Shown here piece after piece: positions 56,484-64,000 of a DNA stretch of 64,000 nt; the first letter of the stretch is position 1; each line of letters begins with the position of its first letter. Below the pieces are notes generated by a model, which did not search any database, was not told the origin of the DNA, and saw only the letters and a list, made by a program, of their open reading frames with translations. The DNA lies in assembly GCF_003852425.1 (NCBI RefSeq), contig NZ_QAJN01000001.1, positions 307,009-371,008 on the forward strand. The letters run 5' to 3'. A program made the position numbers and the translations under genes. This DNA is from Paucibacter sp. KBW04 (GTDB lineage: Bacteria; Pseudomonadota; Gammaproteobacteria; Burkholderiales; Burkholderiaceae_C).

Positions 56484-57566
56484 ATGAGCTTGCATTTTCA
56501 TCCCCTGAAAGTTCGTGCGGTAACGGCTGACACGGACGAGAGCGTCGTCGTCAGCTTCGAGGTCCCGGCCGATCAGCGCGAGACCTTTCGCTTCACCCAG
56601 GGGCAATACCTGACCCTGCGCCATGACGTGAACGGCCAGGACCTGCGCCGCTCCTACTCCATCTGCGCGGGCGTGGATGACGACGAGCTGCGCGTGGGTG
56701 TGCGCAAGGTCGAAGGCGGCGCCTTCTCGACCTGGGTGCATGACTCGCTCAAGGCCGGCGATGTGCTGGAGAGCTACCCACCCCAAGGCCGTTTCTGCCC
56801 GGTGGCCTTGGAGCCCACGAGCGAGCGTCACTATGTGGGCATCGCCGCGGGTTCGGGCATCACGCCGATTCTGTCCATCATGAAGTCGGTGCTGGCGCGT
56901 GAGCCCAAGAGCCGCTTTACCCTGATCTACGGCAATCGCCGTCCGGCCTCGACCATGTTCAAGGAAGAGATCGAGGACTTGAAGAACCAGTACATGACGC
57001 GGTTGTCCCTGCATCATGTGTTCTCGCGCGAGCTGGTGGATTCGCCCCTCTTGGCCGGCCGCCTGGACCAGGCCAAGATTGGCGAGTTTTTGCAAAGCGT
57101 TTTGCCTGTGGCCAGCATCGACCATGTCTTCGTCTGCGGCCCCTTCGAGATGAATGAGGCGGTGGAGCAGGCCTTGCGCACTGCCGGCCTGGCCGAGGAG
57201 CGCATCCATATCGAACGCTTTGGCACGCCCGAGACGCAGGCCGGCAAGCCTGCACCTCATGCGGTCTTGGCCGGAGACGCCGATGCGGCCAAGGTGCTGG
57301 TGATTCGCGACGGCATCAGCCGCGAGATCGAGTTCGCCAAGACCGACGCCAGCCTGCTGGACGCCGCAGCCCGCGCCGGCATGGACGTGCCTTTTTCCTG
57401 CAAGAGCGGGGTCTGCTCGACCTGCCGCTGCAAGCTGCTGGAAGGCGAGGTGCGCATGGACAAGAACTTCGCCCTGGACAAGCATGAGGTGGCAGCCGGC
57501 TTCATCCTCAGCTGCCAAGCTCATGCGCTGACCCCGCGTGTCGTCATCTCTTTCGACGAACGCTGA
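56484..57566 (+). CDS. paaE: Phenylacetyl-CoA epoxidase reductase subunit
   Basis: 360 residues. FAD domain (RRSYSICAG), NAD(P)H domain (GIAAGSGITPILSIMKSVL, VFVCGPFEMNEAVEQ) and a C-terminal plant-type [2Fe-2S] ferredoxin domain (CKSGVCSTCRCKLLEGEV then FILSCQAH). It passes electrons from NADPH through FAD and the cluster to the PaaA diiron centre. Confidence 0.96.
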   Translation: MSLHFHPLKVRAVTADTDESVVVSFEVPADQRETFRFTQGQYLTLRHDVNGQDLRRSYSICAGVDDDELRVGVRKVEGGAFSTWVHDSLKAGDVLESYPPQGRFCPVALEPTSERHYVGIAAGSGITPILSIMKSVLAREPKSRFTLIYGNRRPASTMFKEEIEDLKNQYMTRLSLHHVFSRELVDSPLLAGRLDQAKIGEFLQSVLPVASIDHVFVCGPFEMNEAVEQALRTAGLAEERIHIERFGTPETQAGKPAPHAVLAGDADAAKVLVIRDGISREIEFAKTDASLLDAAARAGMDVPFSCKSGVCSTCRCKLLEGEVRMDKNFALDKHEVAAGFILSCQAHALTPRVVISFDER

Positions 57567-57615
57567 GCCTGGGGCACACTGGCGGCCCATCAGCAAACGA
57601 CGAGAAAAAAACAGC

Positions 57616-58272
57616 ATGGCCAGAGGACGCGCCCCGGGTTTTGAGAATCAGCGAGAAGAAATTCTGGCCGCCGCGGCGCGCCTGTTTGCCCACCATGGCT
57701 ATGCCGGTACCTCGATGAATGCGGTGGCCGAGGCCTGCGAGGTCTCCAAGCCGACGCTGTACCACTATGTGAAGGACAAGCAGGAGTTGTTGGGCCAGAT
57801 CTGCGAGACCCATGTGCAAGGCCTGGCCCGCCTGGTGGACGAGGTGAAGGCGCAGCAGTTGGCGCCCGAGGCCCATCTGCGCGCCCTGATCGCACGTTTT
57901 GTGCAAAGCTATGGCGAGGCACAAAACCAGCACCGGGTCTTGACCGAGGATGTGAAGTTCCTGGGCGAGGCCGATCAAGAGCGCCTGCTGCTGATCGAGC
58001 GCCAGGTGGTGGGCGCTTTTGCCGATGCGGTGGCGGCCCTGCGGCCCGAGCTGCAGGCGGCGAAGCTGCACAAGCCCCTGACCATGCTTTTGTTCGGCAT
58101 GATCAACTGGACCTTCACCTGGCTCAAGCCCGATGGCGATTTGAGTTACGAGGATATGGCCCCCATGGTGGCCGATCTGTTCTTTGGTGGCCTGGGCGCG
58201 GTGCAGGCGCAGCCCGCCGCGGCGCCAAGCAAGGTGGTGCGCAAGCCTCGCAAGAGTTTGCAAGCCTCCTGA
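57616..58272 (+). CDS. paaR: PaaR, TetR-family regulator of phenylacetate catabolism
   Basis: 218 residues. The N-terminal helix-turn-helix reads REEILAAAARLFAHHGYAGT then VAEACEVSKPTLYHYVKDKQELL, typical TetR; the rest is the ligand-binding helical domain with a basic Pro/Lys tail. TetR-type PaaR repressors control the paa genes of beta-proteobacteria and respond to phenylacetyl-CoA. It is encoded directly behind paaE, 49 bases later. Its likely target is the palindrome at 51022. Confidence 0.9.
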   Translation: MARGRAPGFENQREEILAAAARLFAHHGYAGTSMNAVAEACEVSKPTLYHYVKDKQELLGQICETHVQGLARLVDEVKAQQLAPEAHLRALIARFVQSYGEAQNQHRVLTEDVKFLGEADQERLLLIERQVVGAFADAVAALRPELQAAKLHKPLTMLLFGMINWTFTWLKPDGDLSYEDMAPMVADLFFGGLGAVQAQPAAAPSKVVRKPRKSLQAS

Positions 58273-58357
58273 AGGCTTGGCCCCTCAGTATTCGTTTTGG
58301 TCTTTATTCGTTCATTCGGTCCGTTAGTCAATCAAACCTAGACAGGAGACAAGCACA

Positions 58358-59518
58358 ATGAAACTCAAGAACTTGACGAAGAAGTCTTTGCTGGCCTTGA
58401 GCCTCGGCGCCGGCTTGGTCAGCGCCGCCCTGGCCGACATCAATGTGGGCGTGACCGTCTCGGCCACCGGCCCGGCCGCCTCGCTGGGCATCCCAGAGAA
58501 GAACACCATCAGCCTGATGCCCACCACCATCGGCGGGCAGAAGATCAACTACATCGTGCTGGACGACGCCTCGGACACCACGGCCGCCGTGTCCAACACC
58601 CGCAAGCTGATCAGCGAGCACAAAGTCGATGTGGTGATCGGCTCCACCGTGACGCCCAATTCACTCGCCATGATCGACGCGGTGGTGGAGGGCAGCACGC
58701 CCATGATCTCCATGGCCGCCTCGGCCCGCATCGTCGAGCCGGTCGACAATAAAAAGCGCTGGGTTTTCAAGACCCCGCAGAACGACATCATGATGGCCCT
58801 GGCCATCGTCCAGCACATGGCCGCGGCCGGTGTGAAGACGGCCGGCTATATCGGTTTTGCCGATGCCTACGGCGAAGGCTGGTTCAATGAGTTCAGCAAG
58901 ATTGCCGCCATCAAGGGTGTGCAGATCGTGGCCTCCGAGCGCTACAACCGCACCGACACCTCGGTCACCGGCCAGGTGCTCAAGGTCTTGGCCGCCAAGC
59001 CCGATGCGGTGCTGATCGGTGGCTCCGGCACGCCGGCCGTGCTGCCGCAAAAGACGCTGAAGGAACGCGGCTACACCGGCAAGTTTTATCAAACCCACGG
59101 TGTGGCCAATAACGACTTCCTGCGGGTAGGTGGCAAGGATGTGGAAGGCACCTTCCTGCCCTCCGGCCCGGTGCTGGTGGCGGCGCAGCTGCCGGCCGAT
59201 CATCCGGTCAAGAAGAGCGCGCTGGACTACATCGCCAAGTACGAGGGCGCGTTTGGCAAGGGCAATGTGTCGACCTTTGGTGGCCATGCCTGGGATGCCG
59301 GCCTGCTGCTGCAAGCCGCCGTGCCTGCGGCCTTGAAGAAAGCCCAGCCCGGCACGCCCGCCTTCCGCGCCGCCCTGCGTGATGCGCTGGAAAGCGTCAA
59401 GGAAATGCCCGGTGCCCACGGCGTGTTCACCATGTCGCCCACCGACCATCTGGGTCTGGACCAGCGCGCGCGCGTGATGGTCAAGATTGAGAAGGGCACC
59501 TGGAAATACCAACCCTAA
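58358..59518 (+). CDS. Branched-chain-amino-acid-type ABC substrate-binding protein
   Basis: 386 residues. Signal peptide KKSLLALSLGAGLVSAALA, then a LivK-like periplasmic binding fold (INVGVTVSATGPAASLGIPE, VIGSTVTPNSLAM, GFADAYGEGW, GGHAWDAGLLL). It should bind a small organic anion or amino acid for a Liv-type ABC importer. No permease or ATPase gene is next to it. Its place between paaR and paaZ suggests phenylacetate or a related aromatic acid as ligand; that is inference. An AGGAGAC ribosome site precedes the ATG. Confidence 0.9.
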   Translation: MKLKNLTKKSLLALSLGAGLVSAALADINVGVTVSATGPAASLGIPEKNTISLMPTTIGGQKINYIVLDDASDTTAAVSNTRKLISEHKVDVVIGSTVTPNSLAMIDAVVEGSTPMISMAASARIVEPVDNKKRWVFKTPQNDIMMALAIVQHMAAAGVKTAGYIGFADAYGEGWFNEFSKIAAIKGVQIVASERYNRTDTSVTGQVLKVLAAKPDAVLIGGSGTPAVLPQKTLKERGYTGKFYQTHGVANNDFLRVGGKDVEGTFLPSGPVLVAAQLPADHPVKKSALDYIAKYEGAFGKGNVSTFGGHAWDAGLLLQAAVPAALKKAQPGTPAFRAALRDALESVKEMPGAHGVFTMSPTDHLGLDQRARVMVKIEKGTWKYQP

Positions 59519-59569
59519 TCGCGCCGCCGCTGGGCTAAGCTCAAGCCGATCTTGGGCCTTGCAGTGCTC

Positions 59570-59588
59570 GCCGTACAGGAAGTACGGC
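59570..59588. other. Short hairpin between the binding-protein gene and paaZ
   Basis: GCCGTAC-AGGAA-GTACGGC, a 7-bp perfect stem with five-base loop, 51 bases past the binding-protein stop, without a T-run. The rest of the 183-base gap shows no gene and holds the paaZ ribosome site and any promoter. Confidence 0.45.
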
Positions 59589-59701
59589 TGCGCGCTTCAG
59601 ACCCAATCTCGGCTCGCTCGCGACGCCCCTCGGCGGCCCGATCCGTTTGTCAATGACGGCCTCTGCGATTCGTAGAGCCAATACTTAGTTTGAGATCCGC
59701 C

Positions 59702-61756
59702 ATGAGCGTCACCCCTCCCATTCTTCAAAGCCTGATTGCCAATCGTTGGGTTGGCAGCCAAGCGGCGCGTGCGCTGCACAGCGCCATCAACGGTCATGCG
59801 GTGGCGCTCACCCATGCGGACGAAATCGACTTTGGCGAGAGCCTGGCATTCGCCCGTGGCCAGGCCTTGCCCGCGCTGCTGAAGCTGGACTTTCAGCAGC
59901 GCGCTGCTTTGCTCAAAGCCCTGGCCACTTATCTGCTGGAGCGCAAAGAGGGGCTGTACGCCATCTCGGCCCATACCGGCGGCACTCGCAGCGATAACTG
60001 GATCGATATCGAGGGCGGCATCGGCACCTTGTTCGCCTACGCCAGCATGGGCCGCCGCGAGCTGCCCTCCAGCAATGTGTTTCACGAAGGCCCGGCCATC
60101 CCGCTGAGCAAGGAAGGCCAGTTCATCGGCTCCCACATCCTCGCGCCTAAGCGCGGCGTGGCGGTGCACATCAATGCCTTCAACTTCCCCATGTGGGGCA
60201 TGTTGGAAAAGTTCGCGCCCAGCTTCCTGGCCGGCATGCCTTGCATCGTCAAGCCCGCCACCGCCACCTCTTTTGTGGCCGAGGCCTGCGTGCGCCTGAT
60301 TCATGAGAGCGGCCTCCTGCCGGCGGGCAGCTTGCAGCTGATCGTGGGCGGCTCCGGCGATCTGCTGGACCGTTTGGAAGAGACCGATGTGGTCACTTTC
60401 ACCGGCTCGGCCGACACCGCCGCCATGCTGCGGGTCAACAAGAATTTGATTGCCCGCTCCATCCCCTTCAACGGCGAAGCGGACAGCCTGAACTGCGCCA
60501 TCCTGGCCCCCGATGTGGAGGCCGGTGACCCCGAGTTCGAGCTCTTCATCAAGGAAGTGGCGCGCGAGATGACGGCCAAGACCGGCCAGAAGTGCACGGC
60601 CATCCGCCGCGCCTTTGTGCCCGCTCGCCATATCGACGCCGTCGCCGACGCCCTGCGCGCGCGCCTGGCCAAGATCAAGGTCGGCGACCCGTCCGTGGAA
60701 GGCGTGCGCATGGGCGCCCTGGCTTCCCTGGCCCAGCAGGCCGACGTCGTCGAGCGCGTGGCCCTGCTGAGCGCTGGCAATGAAGTGGTTTTTGGTGCCA
60801 AGGACGGCTTCGCCCCGGTGGGTGAGGGCGTGAGTGGCGGTGCCTTCTTCTCGCCCACCTTGCTGCTGTGCCGCGATCCTTTCGCCAACCAGCAGGTGCA
60901 CAACTTGGAAGCCTTCGGCCCCGTCTCAACTTTGATGCCTTATCAAGAGCTGGACGAAGCCTTGAGCCTGGCGGCCAAGGGACGTGGCAGCCTGGTCGGT
61001 TCGGTGGTTACCAAGACCCCGGCCATCGCGGCGCAGGCGGTCTATCACGCGGCGGCTTTCCATGGCCGCATCCTGGTGCTGGACCGCGATGCCGCCAAGG
61101 AATCGACCGGTCACGGCTCACCCCTGCCTCAGCTCAAGCATGGCGGCCCAGGCCGCGCGGGTGGTGGCGAGGAGTTGGGCGGCATCCGTTCGGTCAAGCA
61201 CTATCTGCAGCGCTGCGCGGTGCAGGGCAGCCCCACCATGATCAGCGCCATCACCGGCGAGTACCAGCGCGGCGCCAAGGTGCAGGAAGACGCCGTCCAT
61301 CCCTTCCGTAAGTACTTTGAAGAGATCCAGATTGGTGACTCGCTGCTGACGCATCGCCGCACGGTCAGCGAGGCCGATATCGTCAACTTCGGTGGCGTCT
61401 CGGGCGACTACTTCTATATGCACTTCGACGAAGTGGCGGCCAAGGACACGCAGTTCGGCCAGCGCATCGCGCACGGCTACTTTGTGCTGTCGGCCGCCGC
61501 CGGCTTGTTCGTCTCACCCGCGCCCGGCCCAGTCTTGGCCAACTACGGCTTGGACACCTTGCGCTTTGTGAACCCGGTGGCGATTGGCGACACCATCCAG
61601 GCCCGTCTGACCTGCAAGCGGCGCATTGACCGAGGCAATCGCCCCGATCAACCCCCGCAAGGCGTGGTGGCCTGGGACGTGCAGGTGATGAACCAGCGCG
61701 GCGAGTTGGTGGCCAGCTATGACATCCTGACTCTGGTGGCCAAGAAGCCCGCCTGA
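59702..61756 (+). CDS. paaZ: PaaZ bifunctional oxepin-CoA hydrolase / 3-oxo-5,6-dehydrosuberyl-CoA semialdehyde dehydrogenase
   Basis: 684 residues against 681 in E. coli. Residues 1-520 are an NADP-dependent aldehyde dehydrogenase with Glu259 (NGEADSLN) and Cys298 ([10 protein letters not shown]). Residues about 555-684 are a MaoC-type enoyl hydratase with the catalytic Asp-x(4)-His ([10 protein letters not shown]). The fusion opens the oxepin ring and oxidises the aldehyde without releasing the reactive intermediate. ATG at 59702 gives [17 protein letters not shown]. It is separated from the main paa operon by paaR and the binding-protein gene. Confidence 0.96.
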   Translation: MSVTPPILQSLIANRWVGSQAARALHSAINGHAVALTHADEIDFGESLAFARGQALPALLKLDFQQRAALLKALATYLLERKEGLYAISAHTGGTRSDNWIDIEGGIGTLFAYASMGRRELPSSNVFHEGPAIPLSKEGQFIGSHILAPKRGVAVHINAFNFPMWGMLEKFAPSFLAGMPCIVKPATATSFVAEACVRLIHESGLLPAGSLQLIVGGSGDLLDRLEETDVVTFTGSADTAAMLRVNKNLIARSIPFNGEADSLNCAILAPDVEAGDPEFELFIKEVAREMTAKTGQKCTAIRRAFVPARHIDAVADALRARLAKIKVGDPSVEGVRMGALASLAQQADVVERVALLSAGNEVVFGAKDGFAPVGEGVSGGAFFSPTLLLCRDPFANQQVHNLEAFGPVSTLMPYQELDEALSLAAKGRGSLVGSVVTKTPAIAAQAVYHAAAFHGRILVLDRDAAKESTGHGSPLPQLKHGGPGRAGGGEELGGIRSVKHYLQRCAVQGSPTMISAITGEYQRGAKVQEDAVHPFRKYFEEIQIGDSLLTHRRTVSEADIVNFGGVSGDYFYMHFDEVAAKDTQFGQRIAHGYFVLSAAAGLFVSPAPGPVLANYGLDTLRFVNPVAIGDTIQARLTCKRRIDRGNRPDQPPQGVVAWDVQVMNQRGELVASYDILTLVAKKPA

Positions 61757-61796
61757 CTGGTCTGGGAGGGCAGATGTTCGTGATACCTTCAGGCGC

Positions 61797-62312
61797 ATGA
61801 GTACCGAACAAATCACCGACATCTGCCTCAACGACGAAGACACCTGGGTGCAGGAACCCCGCCTCTGGCGCGACGAGCGCTGGACCGCCCAGATCATCAA
61901 GAACGAAGACGACGAGGGCTGGGCCGTGGCCATGACTCTGGCCGGCGAGCAAGAGCCCGCCTTGGTCGGCCCCTGGACCATGGGGCGCGACAAAAAGAAC
62001 CCCAAGCCCCTGGATGTGAACGCCTTTCACACCCTGGTCAAAACCGCCTCCGAGGTCCTGCGCCGCCACGAGCAGCAGCTGCATGCGCGCCTGCACAAGA
62101 GCTTGAAGCTGGATGTGGAGCAGGGGCGGGTGCAGGTCTTGTTCGACATCGTGCCCGATGAAGACAACCCCTATGCCACGCTGAGCGCCAAGAATGAGGC
62201 GGGCGAATTGCTGGCCCAGCTGCGCGTGGGCGCGGGCTTCAAGTTCACCGAAAGCTCGGCCCGTCAGTGGGTGGAGAGCGATTTTTCCCGGCCCGACTCG
62301 GGCGGAGACTGA
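61797..62312 (+). CDS. Conserved-looking cytoplasmic protein of unknown function
   Basis: 171 residues, no signal or membrane segment, rich in acidic residues and Trp near the N-terminus (NDEDTWVQEPRLWRDERWTAQ). The composition and codon bias fit a real gene of this genome, and the start at 61797 follows paaZ by 40 bases. I do not recognise the family. It could be co-transcribed with paaZ, but nothing in it suggests a catabolic role. Confidence 0.7.
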   Translation: MSTEQITDICLNDEDTWVQEPRLWRDERWTAQIIKNEDDEGWAVAMTLAGEQEPALVGPWTMGRDKKNPKPLDVNAFHTLVKTASEVLRRHEQQLHARLHKSLKLDVEQGRVQVLFDIVPDEDNPYATLSAKNEAGELLAQLRVGAGFKFTESSARQWVESDFSRPDSGGD

Positions 62313-62362
62313 GGCCGGCCCATCCGCCCGTCGGCTTCGTCCCGCCTCCTTCGTCTTCTCTA

Positions 62363-64000
62363 CTAGGTAGCGCCTCTGCGCTGCGCGCCCTGTTGTGCCG
62401 CACGCAGCAGGGCTTGCATCAGCAGTTCCGACGACATGGGTTTGCGCAAGGTCGGCACGCCGGCCAGCGCGTCGAGCAAGGACAGATCGGCCGTCTCCCC
62501 GGAGAACACCACCATGGCCGAATCCAGGCCATGGTCTATCAAAGCCTGGCGCACATCGACGGCGGTGCGGCCGTTGGGCAGGCGGTAGTCGCTCAGCACC
62601 ACCTCGGGCACACGTTCCAAGGCGTCCAGCGCCGCTTCAAAGCACTCATAACTGGCGAAGGCCTCGCAGCAGATGTGCAAGGACTGCAGCAGACGCAAGG
62701 TGGTCATGCGCACCAGCTCATCGTCTTCGACCAGCAGGGTGTAGAGGCCGCTGGGCCCGAGCTCGGGGCTCAGGCTGGCGCTGGGGTGGGCCTCATCGCC
62801 GGTCGGCAATGCGAGTTGCTCACTCGTCGCTGAGCAGGGCAAAAGCAGGGAGAAGCAGCTGCCTTGATCTGGTTCCGACTGCACTTGCAGGCGGTGACCG
62901 GGCAGCAAGGCCGTCAGCGCCCGCACAATGGTCAAACCCAGGCCCACGCCTTTGTCGCCCTGGGCCAGGTGGTTGTTGGCCTGGAAGAAGGGCTGGAAGA
63001 TGCTGCCTTGCTCCAGCAGCTTGGGCGTGATGCCCAGGCCATTGTCCTGCACCGAGATGCGGTAGTCCTCACCCTCACGCGCCACGCTCAGTCGCACAAA
63101 GGCCGCCACCTCGTCCGAGCCGCGCCGGTATTTGGCGCCGTTGCTGATCAGATTGACCAGGATGCGGCGCAGGAACAAGGGGTCGCTGCGCACCCAGAGT
63201 TCGCGCTGCTCTGACCCATCGGCCAAGGGCAGGCGGAGTTGGAAGTCGACCTTGAATTGCTCGGCCAGGCCTTGGACCTCGGCGGCGATTTGGCTCAATT
63301 CTTGGCGCAAGTCCACTTGTTTCAGGACAGGCTGCACCCGACCGGACTCCAGCTGCGAGATGTCGAGAATGGCCGACAGCTGCTCCTGCATGGACAAAAT
63401 GGCGCGGCGTGAGAGGTCCAGCAGCTCCAGCGCGTCGGCACGCTCATTGTTCTTGATGGCGATGGTGACCGGCACCAGGGCGTTGACGATGGCCTGCACC
63501 GGCTGGCGCAAATCATGCACCGCGTTGGCGATGAATTGCGATTTCTCGCTGCTGCGCTGTTCGGCATCGTGGCGCAAGCGTTCCTTCAACTCGATCACCG
63601 CTTCCAGCCGCGCCTGGGCTTCGCGGCTGGAGGCGGCCAGGGCCTCGTTGAGCACTTGCAGATCGGCCCCATGTTTGGCCGCCGCCTGGTTGCGCAACTC
63701 CAGCATATGGTGGGTGGCGAAGGTGCGGCGGGCCATGATTTCAATCAGTTGGCAGACCGCGCAGCCAATCAACATACTGGCCACGATATAGACCGAAAAA
63801 CCGATGGGGTAGGGCAGCAAGGCCTTGGTGTCGATCGGGCCTTGGCTGGGGTGGCGGTACAGCCAGACCATGGTGGCAAAACACATCAAGGTCTGCACCG
63901 CTGTCATCAAGATGGCGGCCTTGACCCGAATGCAGTACAGCCCCGAGCAGGCGGCCACGATCACCAGCATGCCGGCAACGAAATAGTCCTGCCCATGGGG
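62363..64000 (-). CDS. Hybrid sensor histidine kinase with C-terminal receiver, N-terminus cut by window edge
   Basis: The frame is open from the edge at 64000 (ten codons before the first in-window Met at 63970) to the stop at 62363, at least 545 residues. Three membrane helices are seen at the visible N-terminus, so the sensor continues outside. The kinase core has IANAVHDLRQPVQAI (phospho-His), NLISNGAKY, DNGLGI and GVGLGLTIV, and a receiver with VEDDE and the acceptor Asp in VVLSDYRLPNG. It has the same plan as the kinase at 48358-50166. Confidence 0.9.
   Translation of the reverse strand, partial: PHGQDYFVAGMLVIVAACSGLYCIRVKAAILMTAVQTLMCFATMVWLYRHPSQGPIDTKALLPYPIGFSVYIVASMLIGCAVCQLIEIMARRTFATHHMLELRNQAAAKHGADLQVLNEALAASSREAQARLEAVIELKERLRHDAEQRSSEKSQFIANAVHDLRQPVQAIVNALVPVTIAIKNNERADALELLDLSRRAILSMQEQLSAILDISQLESGRVQPVLKQVDLRQELSQIAAEVQGLAEQFKVDFQLRLPLADGSEQRELWVRSDPLFLRRILVNLISNGAKYRRGSDEVAAFVRLSVAREGEDYRISVQDNGLGITPKLLEQGSIFQPFFQANNHLAQGDKGVGLGLTIVRALTALLPGHRLQVQSEPDQGSCFSLLLPCSATSEQLALPTGDEAHPSASLSPELGPSGLYTLLVEDDELVRMTTLRLLQSLHICCEAFASYECFEAALDALERVPEVVLSDYRLPNGRTAVDVRQALIDHGLDSAMVVFSGETADLSLLDALAGVPTLRKPMSSELLMQALLRAAQQGAQRRGAT

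Noticed and set aside
58300..58335. A second PaaR half-site before the binding-protein gene (CGGTCCGTTAGTC)
   Set aside because: It matches only part of one arm and has no symmetrical partner, so it is too weak to call.
59570..59588. The short GTAC hairpin as a terminator
   Set aside because: No T-run follows and the stem is only 7 bp, so it is listed only as a hairpin.

Overview
The window is a GC-rich, gene-dense bacterial chromosome segment. Gene families, codon bias and gene order (paa cluster with a TetR-type PaaR, H-NS-like protein, HDOD kinases, hybrid kinases with an HDLRQP H-box) point to a betaproteobacterium of the order Burkholderiales, probably the Roseateles/Rubrivivax/Leptothrix side. 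This is an inference from protein resemblance; no rRNA gene is present. I see no insertion sequence, prophage, CRISPR array or plasmid function.

Layout. 1-10.8 kb: a membrane MASE1-PAS-GGDEF-EAL protein (cut by the left edge), an H-NS-like protein, an orphan Fe(III)-binding protein behind a perfect Fur-type palindrome, yggX, argA and, divergently, hrpA. 11-17.5 kb: a pseudokinase-HDOD protein, an intact Ser/Thr kinase-HDOD-GAF protein and a GT39-type membrane glycosyltransferase. 17.6-30.6 kb: a formate dehydrogenase/selenocysteine island on one strand: mrp, fdhD, fdnG (with an in-frame UGA read as selenocysteine), fdnH, fdnI, fdhE, selA, selB, the selenocysteine tRNA, then a GcvH-like lipoyl-domain protein, a DsrE-like protein and a YdjA-like nitroreductase. 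30.6-33.2 kb: panE and an Mpo1-like membrane protein (minus strand) and a YceI-like lipoprotein. 33.2-42.2 kb: a MacAB/TolC-like ABC export operon (adaptor, ATPase, outer-membrane channel, two FtsX-type permeases) ending in its own sigma-54-type response regulator and histidine kinase. A consensus -24/-12 promoter and a helically phased array of five TGTCCG repeats lie upstream of it. 42.2-44.5 kb: small hypothetical genes, a long hairpin and a REP-like inverted repeat pair. 44.5-48.2 kb: a molybdenum cofactor operon moaA-mobA-GNAT-moeA. 48.4-50.2 kb: a hybrid histidine kinase. 50.3-61.8 kb: the phenylacetate catabolic cluster (paaY divergent from paaGIKABCDE-paaR, a periplasmic binding protein, paaZ) with a palindromic operator between paaY and paaG. 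61.8-64 kb: a hypothetical protein and a second hybrid kinase cut by the right edge.

How the parts fit. The formate dehydrogenase needs selenocysteine (selA, selB and the tRNA are here; selD is not in the window), Fe-S clusters (Mrp), sulfuration of its Mo cofactor (FdhD), assembly help (FdhE) and bis-MGD (moaA/mobA/moeA about 20 kb away). The paa cluster encodes ligation, epoxidation, isomerisation and ring opening of phenylacetyl-CoA, but the late beta-oxidation genes (paaF/H/J) are absent from this window. The observations I find most worth following are the lipoyl-protein/DsrE/nitroreductase trio behind the selenocysteine tRNA, the self-regulated sigma-54 export operon with its phased repeat array, and the pseudokinase/kinase HDOD pair.
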